DNA from: Luteolibacter sp. SL250
Lineage (GTDB): Bacteria > Verrucomicrobiota > Verrucomicrobiia > Verrucomicrobiales > Akkermansiaceae
Assembly (NCBI RefSeq): GCF_026625605.1
Contig: NZ_CP113054.1
Location: 4,216,001 to 4,280,000, forward strand
DNA: 64,000 nucleotides
Direction of reading: 5' to 3'
A program made the translations under genes and the position numbers. Positions 9,901-16,855 of the stretch are shown piece by piece. Under the pieces are notes generated by a model. The model was not told the DNA's origin and ran no database searches. It saw only the letters and a program-made list of their open reading frames with translations. The stretch's first letter is position 1. Every line of letters starts with the position of its first letter.

Positions 9901-11217
9901 GACTACCAGAGCCGCGAAAGGGGTGGCGACGGCTGGCTGCGCATCCTCACCTTCCGCCCCGCGCAGAACCGCGTGGACATCCAGACCTACTCCCCCACGC
10001 TCAACCGCTATGAGACGGACGGGGACAGCCGCTTCAGCCTCGACGTGGATCTCTCCGGACGCGGCAGGCCCTTTGTTGAGCTGGGCAGCCGCACCGCCGC
10101 CCCAGGCGCCACTTCCTTCACCTGGACCGGCCGCGCCCCCGCGACGCGCTACGAGTGGTATGCGGAAGTGAGCGACGGGAAAGGCGTGACCCGCACACCC
10201 GTGCGCACCTTCACCACCGGCGGCACGCAGTTCCCGCCCACCGTCTCCTTCACCGCCCCGGCCAACGGCGCTTCCTTCGCGCAGGGCGCGCCGGTCACGC
10301 TGCAGGTGAATGCCGCCGACAGCGATGGCACCGTGGCGCGCGTCCGCTACTTCTCCGGCACCACCCAGGTCGGCGAAGCGACGGTTCCGCCGTTCACCTT
10401 CATTTGGAGTGACGCGCCGCAGGGCATCCACACCCTCATCGCCAGGGCCACGGACAACAGCGGACTGGAGACCGCCGCCCTGCCCGTGGAGATCGAGGTG
10501 ACCGCCGCCCCCACCGTGACGCTCACCACCACGGACGGTGACGCGGGTGAGTTCGGCGCGGACCGCTCGCTCGCCTTCCAGGTGGCACGAACCGGCTCCC
10601 TCACCGGAGATCTGGACGTACGCTACACCCTTTCCGGCACCGCCTCCCCCGTGGTGGACTTCACCGCGCTGCCGGGAGTGGTCCGCATCCCGTCCGGACA
10701 GGCGGATGCCGCCATCACCACCACCATCCTGCCGGACGACGTGGCGGAGGGTCCGGAAACCCTCATCCTCACCCTGTCCCCGAACGCCGCCTACCTCACC
10801 GGCACCCCGTCCTCCGCCCAGGCGGCCATCCATGACCGCCCGCTGGGCGCGTGGCTCCACGCCCGGGGACGGACGGGCCACGCTGGAGACCAGGACGGCA
10901 ACGGCTCGCCGGATCTCATCGATTACTACACAGGCAGTAATTACGGTGTCCGCGCCATCTCCTCCACCGGCGGCACGTTCACCGCCACCTTCCCCCGTGC
11001 GAAGGGCGCGGAGGATGTGAGCGCGGAGGTCCAATGGTCGTCCGACCTGAAAACGTGGCACGCCTCCGGACAGACGGACGGCACGCGCACCGCCAGCATC
11101 ACCACCCGCACGGTCTCCGGCCCGGACGAGGATCCGGAGACCGTGGAGGCCACGCTCACCATCACCGATGGACCGCCCGCCGGCACCATCTTCCTGCGCC
11201 TGGCAGTCCGCCCATGA
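6982..11217 (+). CDS. Giant secreted protein with LamG and calcineurin-like phosphoesterase domains, 1411 aa
   Basis: A signal peptide (MRPLLFSAFITLPLHAA) starts the protein. Approximate order: a tandem domain shared with the giant protein at 380-5860 (120-350), an Ig-like module (354-446), LamG (448-660), a calcineurin-like metallophosphoesterase (728-990), a second Ig-like module (1086-1175), Calx-beta (1178-1280), and a C-terminal tail containing GDQDGNGSPDLIDYY. Phosphoesterase motifs are LPDTQWY, HLGDIT, VGNHDQ, TTHW and HGGHIAG, giving the usual Asp, Asn and His metal ligands. It is probably an extracellular phosphoesterase carried on adhesion or glycan-binding modules. It overlaps the next gene by ATGA, so the two are translationally coupled. 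Confidence 0.88.
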   Translation: MRPLLFSAFITLPLHAATEFGTIQVRQNNGGNESSSVTLTQAPGGSSSNLVTGGNRADYNLNLKNTDDPAAGVLLSSVAQTIRDDSAVGGPAAGQHHATTAVQTSGTRYYIPTFRSPEGDEANINASFVFLPYDTWLGGVAENAENGGPITTLTSSPGLVRGTHFIDSTSTEGIYQLRLSALVADASQNGILLVSGAKNEDNFALSKANSDGTFTIYCHDNGVNGDEYENDPVAFGYLPTSAVGTNGLVAMARVNGNATTDVSGGTFTVTKGGTGQWYITIPGHSATTGVLIVSPEGGVGNNADNIVSVEWDGDNGRWIVESRDLPELPLQNMSAGTDDAFSFAFFSTTANAGTPPSVTLTAPANNTTVQQGTAVTLSATATDDSGVSMVRFFDGEKLISEDRTAPYQFVWGNPPLGFHSINARATDNQGLVTRSSTANLSVTPAPGTGGLFFDGYNDHVNLGKPTAHQLTKFTIECWFRREPGGVSVNSGGLQAIPLIAKGRSDGTGSDFFLGIDEDSGKLAADFKDAAVGENHPLIGSTTLTHGVWYHAAASFDGSAWKLYLNGNLEAEGDTGNQAPSPDADRNTAYGSAMNASGTPAGYFLGMMDEVRVWNRARTEAEIRSGMNGAPPSTTGLVTRHSMAETSGTTLTDGSGSGVAGTLTNGVFRTQGAPFNLNVPPDITPTAPTDQQAGVIHDPALAVTTSDADNSSLTVRWFGRKTDGGPLSDFSVVALPDTQWYSENEGGNLAAIFSAQTDWIVAQRNALKIAAVLHLGDITQNGDNPSTSTEQWNNASTAMYRLENPLTTMLPHGIPYSMAVGNHDQTPIGNADGTTTGYNRFFGVHPTTGLNHFRNRPYYGGTSVPDSADNNYITFSAGGLDFIVITFEFDTTQDEDDLAWADALLRSHPNHCGIITTHWTVGTGNPASFSPQGQEIYEALKGNPNLILMHGGHIAGEGRRSDTYQGRTVHSLLADYQSRERGGDGWLRILTFRPAQNRVDIQTYSPTLNRYETDGDSRFSLDVDLSGRGRPFVELGSRTAAPGATSFTWTGRAPATRYEWYAEVSDGKGVTRTPVRTFTTGGTQFPPTVSFTAPANGASFAQGAPVTLQVNAADSDGTVARVRYFSGTTQVGEATVPPFTFIWSDAPQGIHTLIARATDNSGLETAALPVEIEVTAAPTVTLTTTDGDAGEFGADRSLAFQVARTGSLTGDLDVRYTLSGTASPVVDFTALPGVVRIPSGQADAAITTTILPDDVAEGPETLILTLSPNAAYLTGTPSSAQAAIHDRPLGAWLHARGRTGHAGDQDGNGSPDLIDYYTGSNYGVRAISSTGGTFTATFPRAKGAEDVSAEVQWSSDLKTWHASGQTDGTRTASITTRTVSGPDEDPETVEATLTITDGPPAGTIFLRLAVRP

Positions 11218-12041
11218 AGACGCTCCTTTTCCTGCTGTTCGCATCCGCGGCCGTCCTACCCGCCACCGCCCATCCGGACCCCGCCCACAGCCTGGCGGAA
11301 CTGGACCGCCACCTGGCGGAGACACCGGACGACGCCATGCTCCACCTCCGCCGCGCGGAGCTGCTGCTGAGGAGGAACCACCCGGAAACCGCCCGCCCGT
11401 CCGTGGTGCGCGCGCTCGCCCTATCCCCTGACAATCCGGAGATCGTTCTGGTGTCCGTGCGGCTGGCCCATGCGGAAGGCCGACTGCCACAGGCGCTCGC
11501 GAAGGCACAGGAAGCGACACGCCGTTTTCCCGAATTCCCACCGGCCTGGAAATGGCTCGCCCGCCTGCGGAAGGAAAGCGGGGACGCGAATGGTGCCATC
11601 GACGCGAAGCTCCGCCATGTTTCGTTCAAGGACGCCGTGGATCCCGGCGACTTCCTGACCGCCGCCGCCTGGGTCCGGGAACGGAACGACGAGGGAGACC
11701 CGCTGCTGGCGCTGTCCGTACTCGATCAAGCGGTCGGCGTGTTCGGTCCCATCGTCGCGCTCCAGCAGGCCGCCATCCCTTTGGAAATCTCCCTTTCCCG
11801 GCACGAGCAGGCGCTCGCCCGCGTGGCCGCGCTGGTGAGGAAATACGGCCCGTCCGCATCCTCGTCATTGCTCCGCGCGGACATCCACGAAGCCGCAGGC
11901 CGTCACGCTGAGGCAGCGGCGGCCTGTGACTCCGCCATCGCCATGCTGGATGCCAGTGCAGTGAAGGGGGACGATCCGCTTGCGGCGATCCGGGGGAAGA
12001 TTCTCCTCCGGAAAGAGGAGAATCTGCGGAAAGCCAGGTAA
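11214..12041 (+). CDS. Periplasmic TPR-repeat protein, 275 aa
   Basis: The ATG overlaps the stop of the phosphoesterase gene (ATGA). MKTLLFLLFASAAVLPATA is a signal peptide. TPR-like helical pairs follow (AMLHLRRAELLLRR, ALALSPDNPEIVLV, WKWLARLRKESGD), with a further Ala-rich pair near residues 220-255. It probably works as an envelope scaffold partner of the large upstream protein, judged from coupling alone. Its TAA stop codon lies inside the first copy of intergenic repeat A. Confidence 0.78.
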   Translation: MKTLLFLLFASAAVLPATAHPDPAHSLAELDRHLAETPDDAMLHLRRAELLLRRNHPETARPSVVRALALSPDNPEIVLVSVRLAHAEGRLPQALAKAQEATRRFPEFPPAWKWLARLRKESGDANGAIDAKLRHVSFKDAVDPGDFLTAAAWVRERNDEGDPLLALSVLDQAVGVFGPIVALQQAAIPLEISLSRHEQALARVAALVRKYGPSASSSLLRADIHEAAGRHAEAAAACDSAIAMLDASAVKGDDPLAAIRGKILLRKEENLRKAR

Positions 12042-12080
12042 GGAGGGAGGACACTCCTGTCCTCCGGCGGCATTGGCGAA
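12038..12080 (+). repeat. Intergenic repeat A, copy 1
   Basis: This 43-bp unit is identical to 32825-32867. It holds a perfect 8-bp hairpin (GGAGGACA, loop CTCC, TGTCCTCC at 12046-12065). Its second to fourth bases are the TAA stop codon of the TPR gene. Confidence 0.85.
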
Positions 12081-12182
12081 TCAAGGAGGTGAAGTTGTAA
12101 GTGTCCGGTTGTCAGGAAGAAAAGAGGCTGACGACGGCCCTCTATGAATCCTTTGGAGATTGAAGATCTCAATTTCCACTTT

Positions 12183-12220
12183 GCGCTTCTTTGCGGCCTT
12201 CGCGTCTTTGCGGTAGATCT
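12183..12220 (-). repeat. Intergenic repeat A-prime, copy 1
   Basis: Read on the minus strand, this 38-bp unit (beginning AGATCTACCGCAAAG) matches 32770-32807 at 35 of 38 positions. It travels with repeat A in both places, so the two belong to one composite element. Confidence 0.75.
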
Positions 12221-12227
12221 TTCCTGA

Positions 12228-12304
12228 TTCGCCAATGCCGCCGGAGGACAAGAATGGGAGCGAAGCTGACATGGCGGCTCTGCCACCATGTCCTCCCTCC
12301 TTAC
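12228..12304 (-). repeat. Intergenic repeat A, copy 3, with a 38-bp internal insert
   Basis: On the minus strand this is the same sequence as copy 1, but the 4-base hairpin loop is replaced by 38 bp. The insert region forms its own hairpin, ACATGGTGGC pairing with GCCGCCATGT at 9 of 10 positions. The unit contains the TAA stop codon of the methyltransferase gene, so copies 1 and 3 face each other and cap both convergent genes. Confidence 0.8.
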
Positions 12305-13668
12305 TGGAACATCCCGCGCTCCTTCAGATGTCGCAGCCACACCGGGAACGCGAGGTCCGGGCAGAGCTTCCGCGCGACCTCCGAAAGCTCCGACTCCGTC
12401 TTCGTGCCGTCGATTTCCGCGAGCAGCGGCCAGATCTTTTCCGTGAAGAGACAGGGCGCGTGCCACGCGTCCACCAGCGGGATGTGCTCCCGCGCACAGA
12501 GCAGGCGGAACGGATCGAGCCGGGGGCGCTCCGCTCCCCGTGCGATCCTCACCGGCTCCGTCCGCGCCCGCAGGTGGCCGCGGGTGATGGCTTGGAACAC
12601 CGTCTTCGCGGTAGCGGGAATATCCTTCACGCCCATCTTCTCCAGCACCTCCGCCACCGGGACGCTGTCCGGGCGGAAAGAATCCAGCGCATCCAGGAAA
12701 TCCGAGAGCGACGGCGCGATGCCGGACGGCCTCACCTCCGGCGGGCGCACGGCCAGCTCCATGGCCATGCCGGTGGTCATCCTTTGCGAAAGCGGCGCGT
12801 CCGCCCGGCAGAGCAGGCCGGAGCGGAACGTACGATCCGCCATGGCGTCCGCCGTCATCTGCATTCGCAGCGGGTCGCCCACCAGCGGGGCCAGCGCTTC
12901 CCGCGCGGCGTCATCCAGTGACGACGGGATGTTTTCGGCTGGATTGGAATCGCCAAGCCAGCGCAGACCACAGGACACGGCGGCGGCGGCGAAGTCATCC
13001 AGCGGCCACGGGTCGTTCATGGGCGCGAAGTCGTCGAAGGTCAGGATATCCCCGCCCTTCACCAGCATGTCGTCAATAATGCCGATGATGTCCGGGTGCT
13101 CCGCCATCACTTCGCGGAGGATGGCCAGCGCCTTCACCACATCCACGCCATGCTCCTCCATGACGCGGCGCGCGGCGGCCACCACCGGCAGGCGCTTCTC
13201 CCACCCGGCCCACAGGTTGAAACTGATGGTCGCCGTGCCGGACGGGCTGAGATGCCGTGCGCACAGTTCCAGCAGCGCTTTCTTCGCGTCATCCGCCACC
13301 CAGGAAAAAACACCGTGCGCGATGATGAAGTCGAACTCCTGCCCGGAGAGATCCAGCTCCCGCAGATCCGCCGCGATGAAGGTCACGTTCCGGATGCCCG
13401 CCTCCTCCGCCCGCCTGCGGGCCTGGGCGATGGCCTCCCCGGAGATGTCCGCCCCGGTGCAGATGGCACCCGGCCAGCGTGCCGCCAGCGGCAGCAGGTT
13501 GTGCCCGGAAGCGCAGCCGATCTCCAGAATACGGGCGGTGCCGGGGTGCGGCGGCCGCAGCCCCGCGAACCACGCCGCGACTGACGTCGCCGCCGGATCC
13601 GTCGATGGATGGCTCATCGGCGGATAGCCGCGTGACTGGTAAAGTTCCCCGACCGCTTCGTTTCCCAT
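12301..13668 (-). CDS. SAM methyltransferase with PKMT-like regulatory domain, 455 aa
   Basis: A class I methyltransferase domain occupies about residues 40-150: motif I is ILEIGCASGHN, followed by GADISGEAI, and FDFIIAHGVFSW is the motif IV region. It is followed by the helical region typical of methyltransferase regulatory domain proteins (FRSGLLCRADAPLS, about residues 265-280) and a C-terminal winged-helix-like segment. Known relatives include rickettsial protein-lysine methyltransferases. The substrate here cannot be told. The start at 13668 was chosen because the upstream alternative would overlap the preceding gene; this start lies 5 bp after that gene's stop codon, which indicates an operon. 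Confidence 0.8.
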   Translation of the reverse strand: MGNEAVGELYQSRGYPPMSHPSTDPAATSVAAWFAGLRPPHPGTARILEIGCASGHNLLPLAARWPGAICTGADISGEAIAQARRRAEEAGIRNVTFIAADLRELDLSGQEFDFIIAHGVFSWVADDAKKALLELCARHLSPSGTATISFNLWAGWEKRLPVVAAARRVMEEHGVDVVKALAILREVMAEHPDIIGIIDDMLVKGGDILTFDDFAPMNDPWPLDDFAAAAVSCGLRWLGDSNPAENIPSSLDDAAREALAPLVGDPLRMQMTADAMADRTFRSGLLCRADAPLSQRMTTGMAMELAVRPPEVRPSGIAPSLSDFLDALDSFRPDSVPVAEVLEKMGVKDIPATAKTVFQAITRGHLRARTEPVRIARGAERPRLDPFRLLCAREHIPLVDAWHAPCLFTEKIWPLLAEIDGTKTESELSEVARKLCPDLAFPVWLRHLKERGMFQ

Positions 13669-13673
13669 ATCCA

Positions 13674-14441
13674 CTAGATGTATCGTAGTTTGATCCTGTC
13701 CCAGCACATGCGGTCCCGCCAGTTGGGGAACCGGCCCGTGGCAGCCTCCAGCACGGACGCGGGCGCCACCGCATCCCCGGCCACCAGCACCTCGTTCATG
13801 CTCCCCGGCGTGACCAGGGAGCGCACGGCGGGAAAGCCTTCCTTCAACGCCCGGCGGGTGAGCGACTGCATGGCCCGGTGGCCCTTGCCCGTGACCAGGT
13901 TCACCGCCAGCAGACCACCGGGAGCGACGGCCCGTTTCAGGTGCGCCATCAACGCCGGATCCCAGCTCCGCGGGCGGAAGACGTCCGTCTTTCCCGCCAG
14001 ATAGATGTCATCGAAAACCACGTCGAACTTCCGGCGGTTGGCCGCCAGCCACGGGTAGGCATCCGCCACGTGGACGCGGACACCCGTGGCGTCCAGATCC
14101 ATGTGCTCCCGCGCCAGTTCGACGATCTCACCGTCGATGTCCACCGCGGTGAACCCGCAATCCGGCAGCAGGTGGCGCAGCGCACGCAGGGAGGTGCCGC
14201 CCGCCAGCCCCAGCATCAGCAGCGACTTCGGCGGACCGCCAGGCCGCAACAACGCGGACGCCGCGATGATGTCCCACGCCAGCCCCGTCATGAACCGGTG
14301 GCGGTGGTGGGACGCATGGATGGCCCCGGCCACGCGGAACTCCGTGGCCACGTCGGATTTCCAGATCTCGAGTTCCTGGTGGGATGTCCTGACCGTGGCC
14401 GCGCGCCGCATTTTCCGGATGATGCCGCTACCCTCCCCCAT
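13674..14441 (-). CDS. Spermidine synthase-like methyltransferase-fold protein, 255 aa
   Basis: A Rossmann core carries SLLMLGLAGGTSLRAL, FTAVDIDGEIVELA and FDVVFDDIYLA, the layout of spermidine synthase-like proteins. HRHRFMTGLAWDIIAA before the core matches the substrate-domain side of that family. Whether it aminopropylates or methylates is not visible. The start could be 14441 (MGEGSG) or 14411 (MRRAAT); longer versions run into inverted repeat E. It is followed 5 bp later by the PKMT-like methyltransferase gene. Confidence 0.72.
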   Translation of the reverse strand: MGEGSGIIRKMRRAATVRTSHQELEIWKSDVATEFRVAGAIHASHHRHRFMTGLAWDIIAASALLRPGGPPKSLLMLGLAGGTSLRALRHLLPDCGFTAVDIDGEIVELAREHMDLDATGVRVHVADAYPWLAANRRKFDVVFDDIYLAGKTDVFRPRSWDPALMAHLKRAVAPGGLLAVNLVTGKGHRAMQSLTRRALKEGFPAVRSLVTPGSMNEVLVAGDAVAPASVLEAATGRFPNWRDRMCWDRIKLRYI

Positions 14442-14481
14442 GGGAAGGAAATTCACAGCCGCCGGACACGGATGCAGGGTA

Positions 14482-14584
14482 AAACGAAACGCGGAGGGCG
14501 TTGAATCTCGATTGTGCCGGGCAAGACACCGCAATGAATTCTCCGCGCCCCTCTCTGCGACCTCCGCGTCTCCGCGTTTCGTTT
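14482..14584. repeat. Inverted repeat E
   Basis: Perfect 15-bp arms at 14482-14496 and 14570-14584 (AAACGAAACGCGGAG and its complement) bound a 103-bp spacer element. The right arm continues an imperfect string of CTCTGCGACCTCCGCGTCTCCGCG and ends 5 bp from the stop codon of the PagL-like gene. It lies upstream of the spermidine synthase-like gene. Confidence 0.7.
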
Positions 14585-14588
14585 CATC

Positions 14589-15161
14589 TCAGAACTTCAT
14601 CCCAAGGCCGATGGTGAAGCCCAGCGCGTCGATACCCGGGTTCGGGCTGGTCTGGCCGCCGTTGGAGTGGTGGACGAAATACGCGCCGCCCAGCAGCGAC
14701 AGGTCCTTGGTGATCTGCTGGCGCACGCCGAGCTGGCTGAACCAGTTGAAGGTGAAATCCTGGCCCTGCCCGTCGAAGACATCCGTGCTGTTGGTCAGGC
14801 CGACGCCTCCGCCGATGGAAAAGAAGATGGAGGTCGTCTCCGACGGGAACCAATATTCGATGGAAGGCGCGGCGGAGAGGCCGATGTAGTAGTCCTCCGG
14901 CCCCACGGTGACGGTTTCAAAGATGGCCGCGAAGCGGTTCCGCACCACCAGACGGGAGCCGTCATCTCCGGAGAACCAGGTCCACATGGTGGGGCTGCGG
15001 AAGGTGAGCTGCGTGGGGATGATCTCGTAGTCGATGGAGGTGTTGTCCCCCACGTTCCACAGGTAGCCGCTCTCCACCACGAACTCCCATTCGTCCGCCG
15101 GATGGGCGGCGGCGGTGGTGGCCAGCAACAGCGGGGCGGAGAGGAAGAGGAGAGCTTTCAT
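14589..15161 (-). CDS. PagL-like lipid A 3-O-deacylase (acyloxyacyl hydrolase family), 190 aa
   Basis: A signal peptide (MKALLFLSAPLLLATTAAA) leads into a small outer-membrane beta-barrel ending in Phe (GLGMKF), the usual barrel C-terminus. The PagL active-site motif His-x-Ser is present as VHHSNGG (His164, Ser166). Family members remove the 3-O acyl chain from lipid A in the outer leaflet and so alter envelope immunogenicity and permeability. The start at 15161 was chosen for the signal peptide. It is divergent from the small secreted protein at 15271. The family call is good; actual deacylase activity is inferred. Confidence 0.78.
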   Translation of the reverse strand: MKALLFLSAPLLLATTAAAHPADEWEFVVESGYLWNVGDNTSIDYEIIPTQLTFRSPTMWTWFSGDDGSRLVVRNRFAAIFETVTVGPEDYYIGLSAAPSIEYWFPSETTSIFFSIGGGVGLTNSTDVFDGQGQDFTFNWFSQLGVRQQITKDLSLLGGAYFVHHSNGGQTSPNPGIDALGFTIGLGMKF

Positions 15162-15270
15162 GGATGCCGCATCCTCGCCACACCATGCGGCCGACGCAAG
15201 GATGGAAGGCGGCGGGGTTCCCGGATTTCCACTGGAAACTCCCCTGCATCCCGTCTTTGATTCCCGTCCC

Positions 15271-15834
15271 ATGAAAACTCGCGCCCTCCTGCTGGCCCTC
15301 GCCAGCTTCCCCCTGCTGTGCATCGCCGCCGATGAGCCCGCGTTCCTGCCGAAGAAAGTGGGCGAAATGGAGTTCATCGACATGAAGGACTTCGAGGGGG
15401 ATGAGAAGACACGCGGACTGGGCCGCAGCTACCGCTATGAGGGTGACCGCCTGCTGAAGGCGGATGTCTTCGTCTATGACAAGCGGATGAAGAACCTGAA
15501 GGACGGCATCGCCTCACCGGAGGCCGAAGCGGAGATTGCGGCGGCGGCACACGTCCTGGATAAGATGCAGGAGCTGGGCAGATACAAGGACGTGAAGGAA
15601 CTGGAGAACGGGCGGAAGACCCATGCCGGCGTGCCGTTCCTCTGGTGCCGCCATACCTACGAGCATGTGGTGGAGGATGAGTCGAAGAATCCCGGACTGC
15701 GCGTCTCCGACACCTACATCCGCATCAAGGACGGGAAATTCATCAAAGTGCGCGTCTCCACGCTGCAGGTGGACCTGGAGAAAGATCAGAAGAAGATCGA
15801 CGCGCTGATGGCGGAGATCGCCCGGAAAGGCTGA
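15271..15834 (+). CDS. Secreted hypothetical protein, 187 aa
   Basis: The signal peptide is MKTRALLLALASFPLLCIAA. The mature part is charged and mixed alpha/beta, with FIDMKDFEGDEKTRGLGRSYRYEG near its start, a helical Ala/Glu stretch (PEAEAEIAAAAHVLDKMQEL) and a KIRVSTLQ-like final strand. It is not recognised. It ends 27 bp before the convergent gene at 15862; a short CCCCCCGGGGG palindrome sits in that gap. Confidence 0.7.
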   Translation: MKTRALLLALASFPLLCIAADEPAFLPKKVGEMEFIDMKDFEGDEKTRGLGRSYRYEGDRLLKADVFVYDKRMKNLKDGIASPEAEAEIAAAAHVLDKMQELGRYKDVKELENGRKTHAGVPFLWCRHTYEHVVEDESKNPGLRVSDTYIRIKDGKFIKVRVSTLQVDLEKDQKKIDALMAEIARKG

Positions 15835-15861
15835 CCGTCCTTCCCCCCGGGGGAACCTCCT

Positions 15862-16782
15862 TCACCGCTGCACGGAGCCGGGCGGCTGCGGAGCGCCGCT
15901 GCCAAAGACGGCCTCCAGCTTGCCCAGGTCCAGAGCCGCCGCCGGAACATCCGGATACGCGGCACCCAGCCACTTCATGCGGCTCACCCGGCTGGCGAGT
16001 TCCTTGTAGAACGCGGCCAGAAAGGGCGCCGGCTGCTGTCCCTGCGGGGTGGCCGCCACCATTTCCTCCAGCGAGGCGATGGTACCCGCCATGCCGTCCG
16101 CCTGGATCTGGCTGCCCACGATGGCGGGGGCCACCCGCACCGCGATCTCCGCCGGAGCCTCCGCCAGCCAGCCGAGCGCGATCTTCGGGTCCTTCGCCGC
16201 CGCGCCGTTCAGCACGGACTGCCAGAACTCCGGCGGACGCTTGTCGTCCGGCTGGGACTGGAGCCACCGCCACGCTCCCTGCGGATCCTGCGCCGCCCAC
16301 CCGGCGAGGATCTCGCGGCGGTTGAAGGTGTATTCGTTCTGTCCGTTGTGGGTGAAATACTCCATCGCATCCGGTCCGGCCACCTCGCCCACCCGGTTCA
16401 TGAAAAGCCCCCACTCCGCCTCATGGAAGCGGCCTTCCGCGAGCGACTGGCGGATGTACTCCGTCCAGATGGTCTGCCAGTTGTCCGGCGTCACCTCGTC
16501 CACCATGATCATCACGCGCTTGAACCGCTCCGTCCGGGAGGGCGCGGAAAGGGCGTGGTTCGCATACTTGCGCAGTCCCTCCTCATCGCGCGGCGGGCGC
16601 TCGCCACGCAGGCCACCATCCTCCCCACGGTCCCGTCCGGCGGATGGCGCGACATTCGGTTTTCGCCCGCCTTCGGAAATCTTCCCGTCCGTCCCTCCAT
16701 CCCCTCCACCACGGAGGCTCCCCCACACCACCACCGCCAGCACCACCACCACCCACACCAGGCGTTCACGGGTCTTGATCAT
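15862..16782 (-). CDS. Membrane-anchored helical-repeat hypothetical protein, 306 aa
   Basis: One N-terminal membrane helix (LVWVVVVLAVVVWGSL) is followed by a Gly/Arg/Asp-rich linker and then helical units with recurring Trp, as in WAAQDPQGAWRWLQSQP, WQSVLNGAAAKDPKIALGWL and MKWLGAAYPDVPAAA. Proteins with this repeated A-x-x-DP pattern are common and uncharacterised in Verrucomicrobia. The bulk would be periplasmic. A perfect 10-bp inverted repeat lies 4 bp upstream of its start codon. Confidence 0.68.
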   Translation of the reverse strand: MIKTRERLVWVVVVLAVVVWGSLRGGGDGGTDGKISEGGRKPNVAPSAGRDRGEDGGLRGERPPRDEEGLRKYANHALSAPSRTERFKRVMIMVDEVTPDNWQTIWTEYIRQSLAEGRFHEAEWGLFMNRVGEVAGPDAMEYFTHNGQNEYTFNRREILAGWAAQDPQGAWRWLQSQPDDKRPPEFWQSVLNGAAAKDPKIALGWLAEAPAEIAVRVAPAIVGSQIQADGMAGTIASLEEMVAATPQGQQPAPFLAAFYKELASRVSRMKWLGAAYPDVPAAALDLGKLEAVFGSGAPQPPGSVQR

Positions 16783-16786
16783 TCCA

Positions 16787-16816
16787 TGACATCATCCGAA
16801 CGCGCCGATGATGTCA
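16787..16816. promoter_or_regulatory. Perfect 10-bp inverted repeat before the membrane-anchored gene
   Basis: TGACATCATC at 16787-16796 is repeated exactly inverted at 16807-16816 with a 10-base spacer. It fills much of the 73-bp gap between the panC stop and the start at 16782. There is no T-run, so an operator or leader hairpin is more likely than a terminator. Confidence 0.55.
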
Positions 16817-16855
16817 ATGGATGAGGAAACGCCATCCGGCCTTCCATCAGATGAG

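Noticed and set aside
8020-11541. Long minus-strand open frame of over 1100 codons opposite the LamG/phosphoesterase gene
   Set aside because: Same shadow effect: Arg/Gly-rich translation, while the plus strand shows clear domains.
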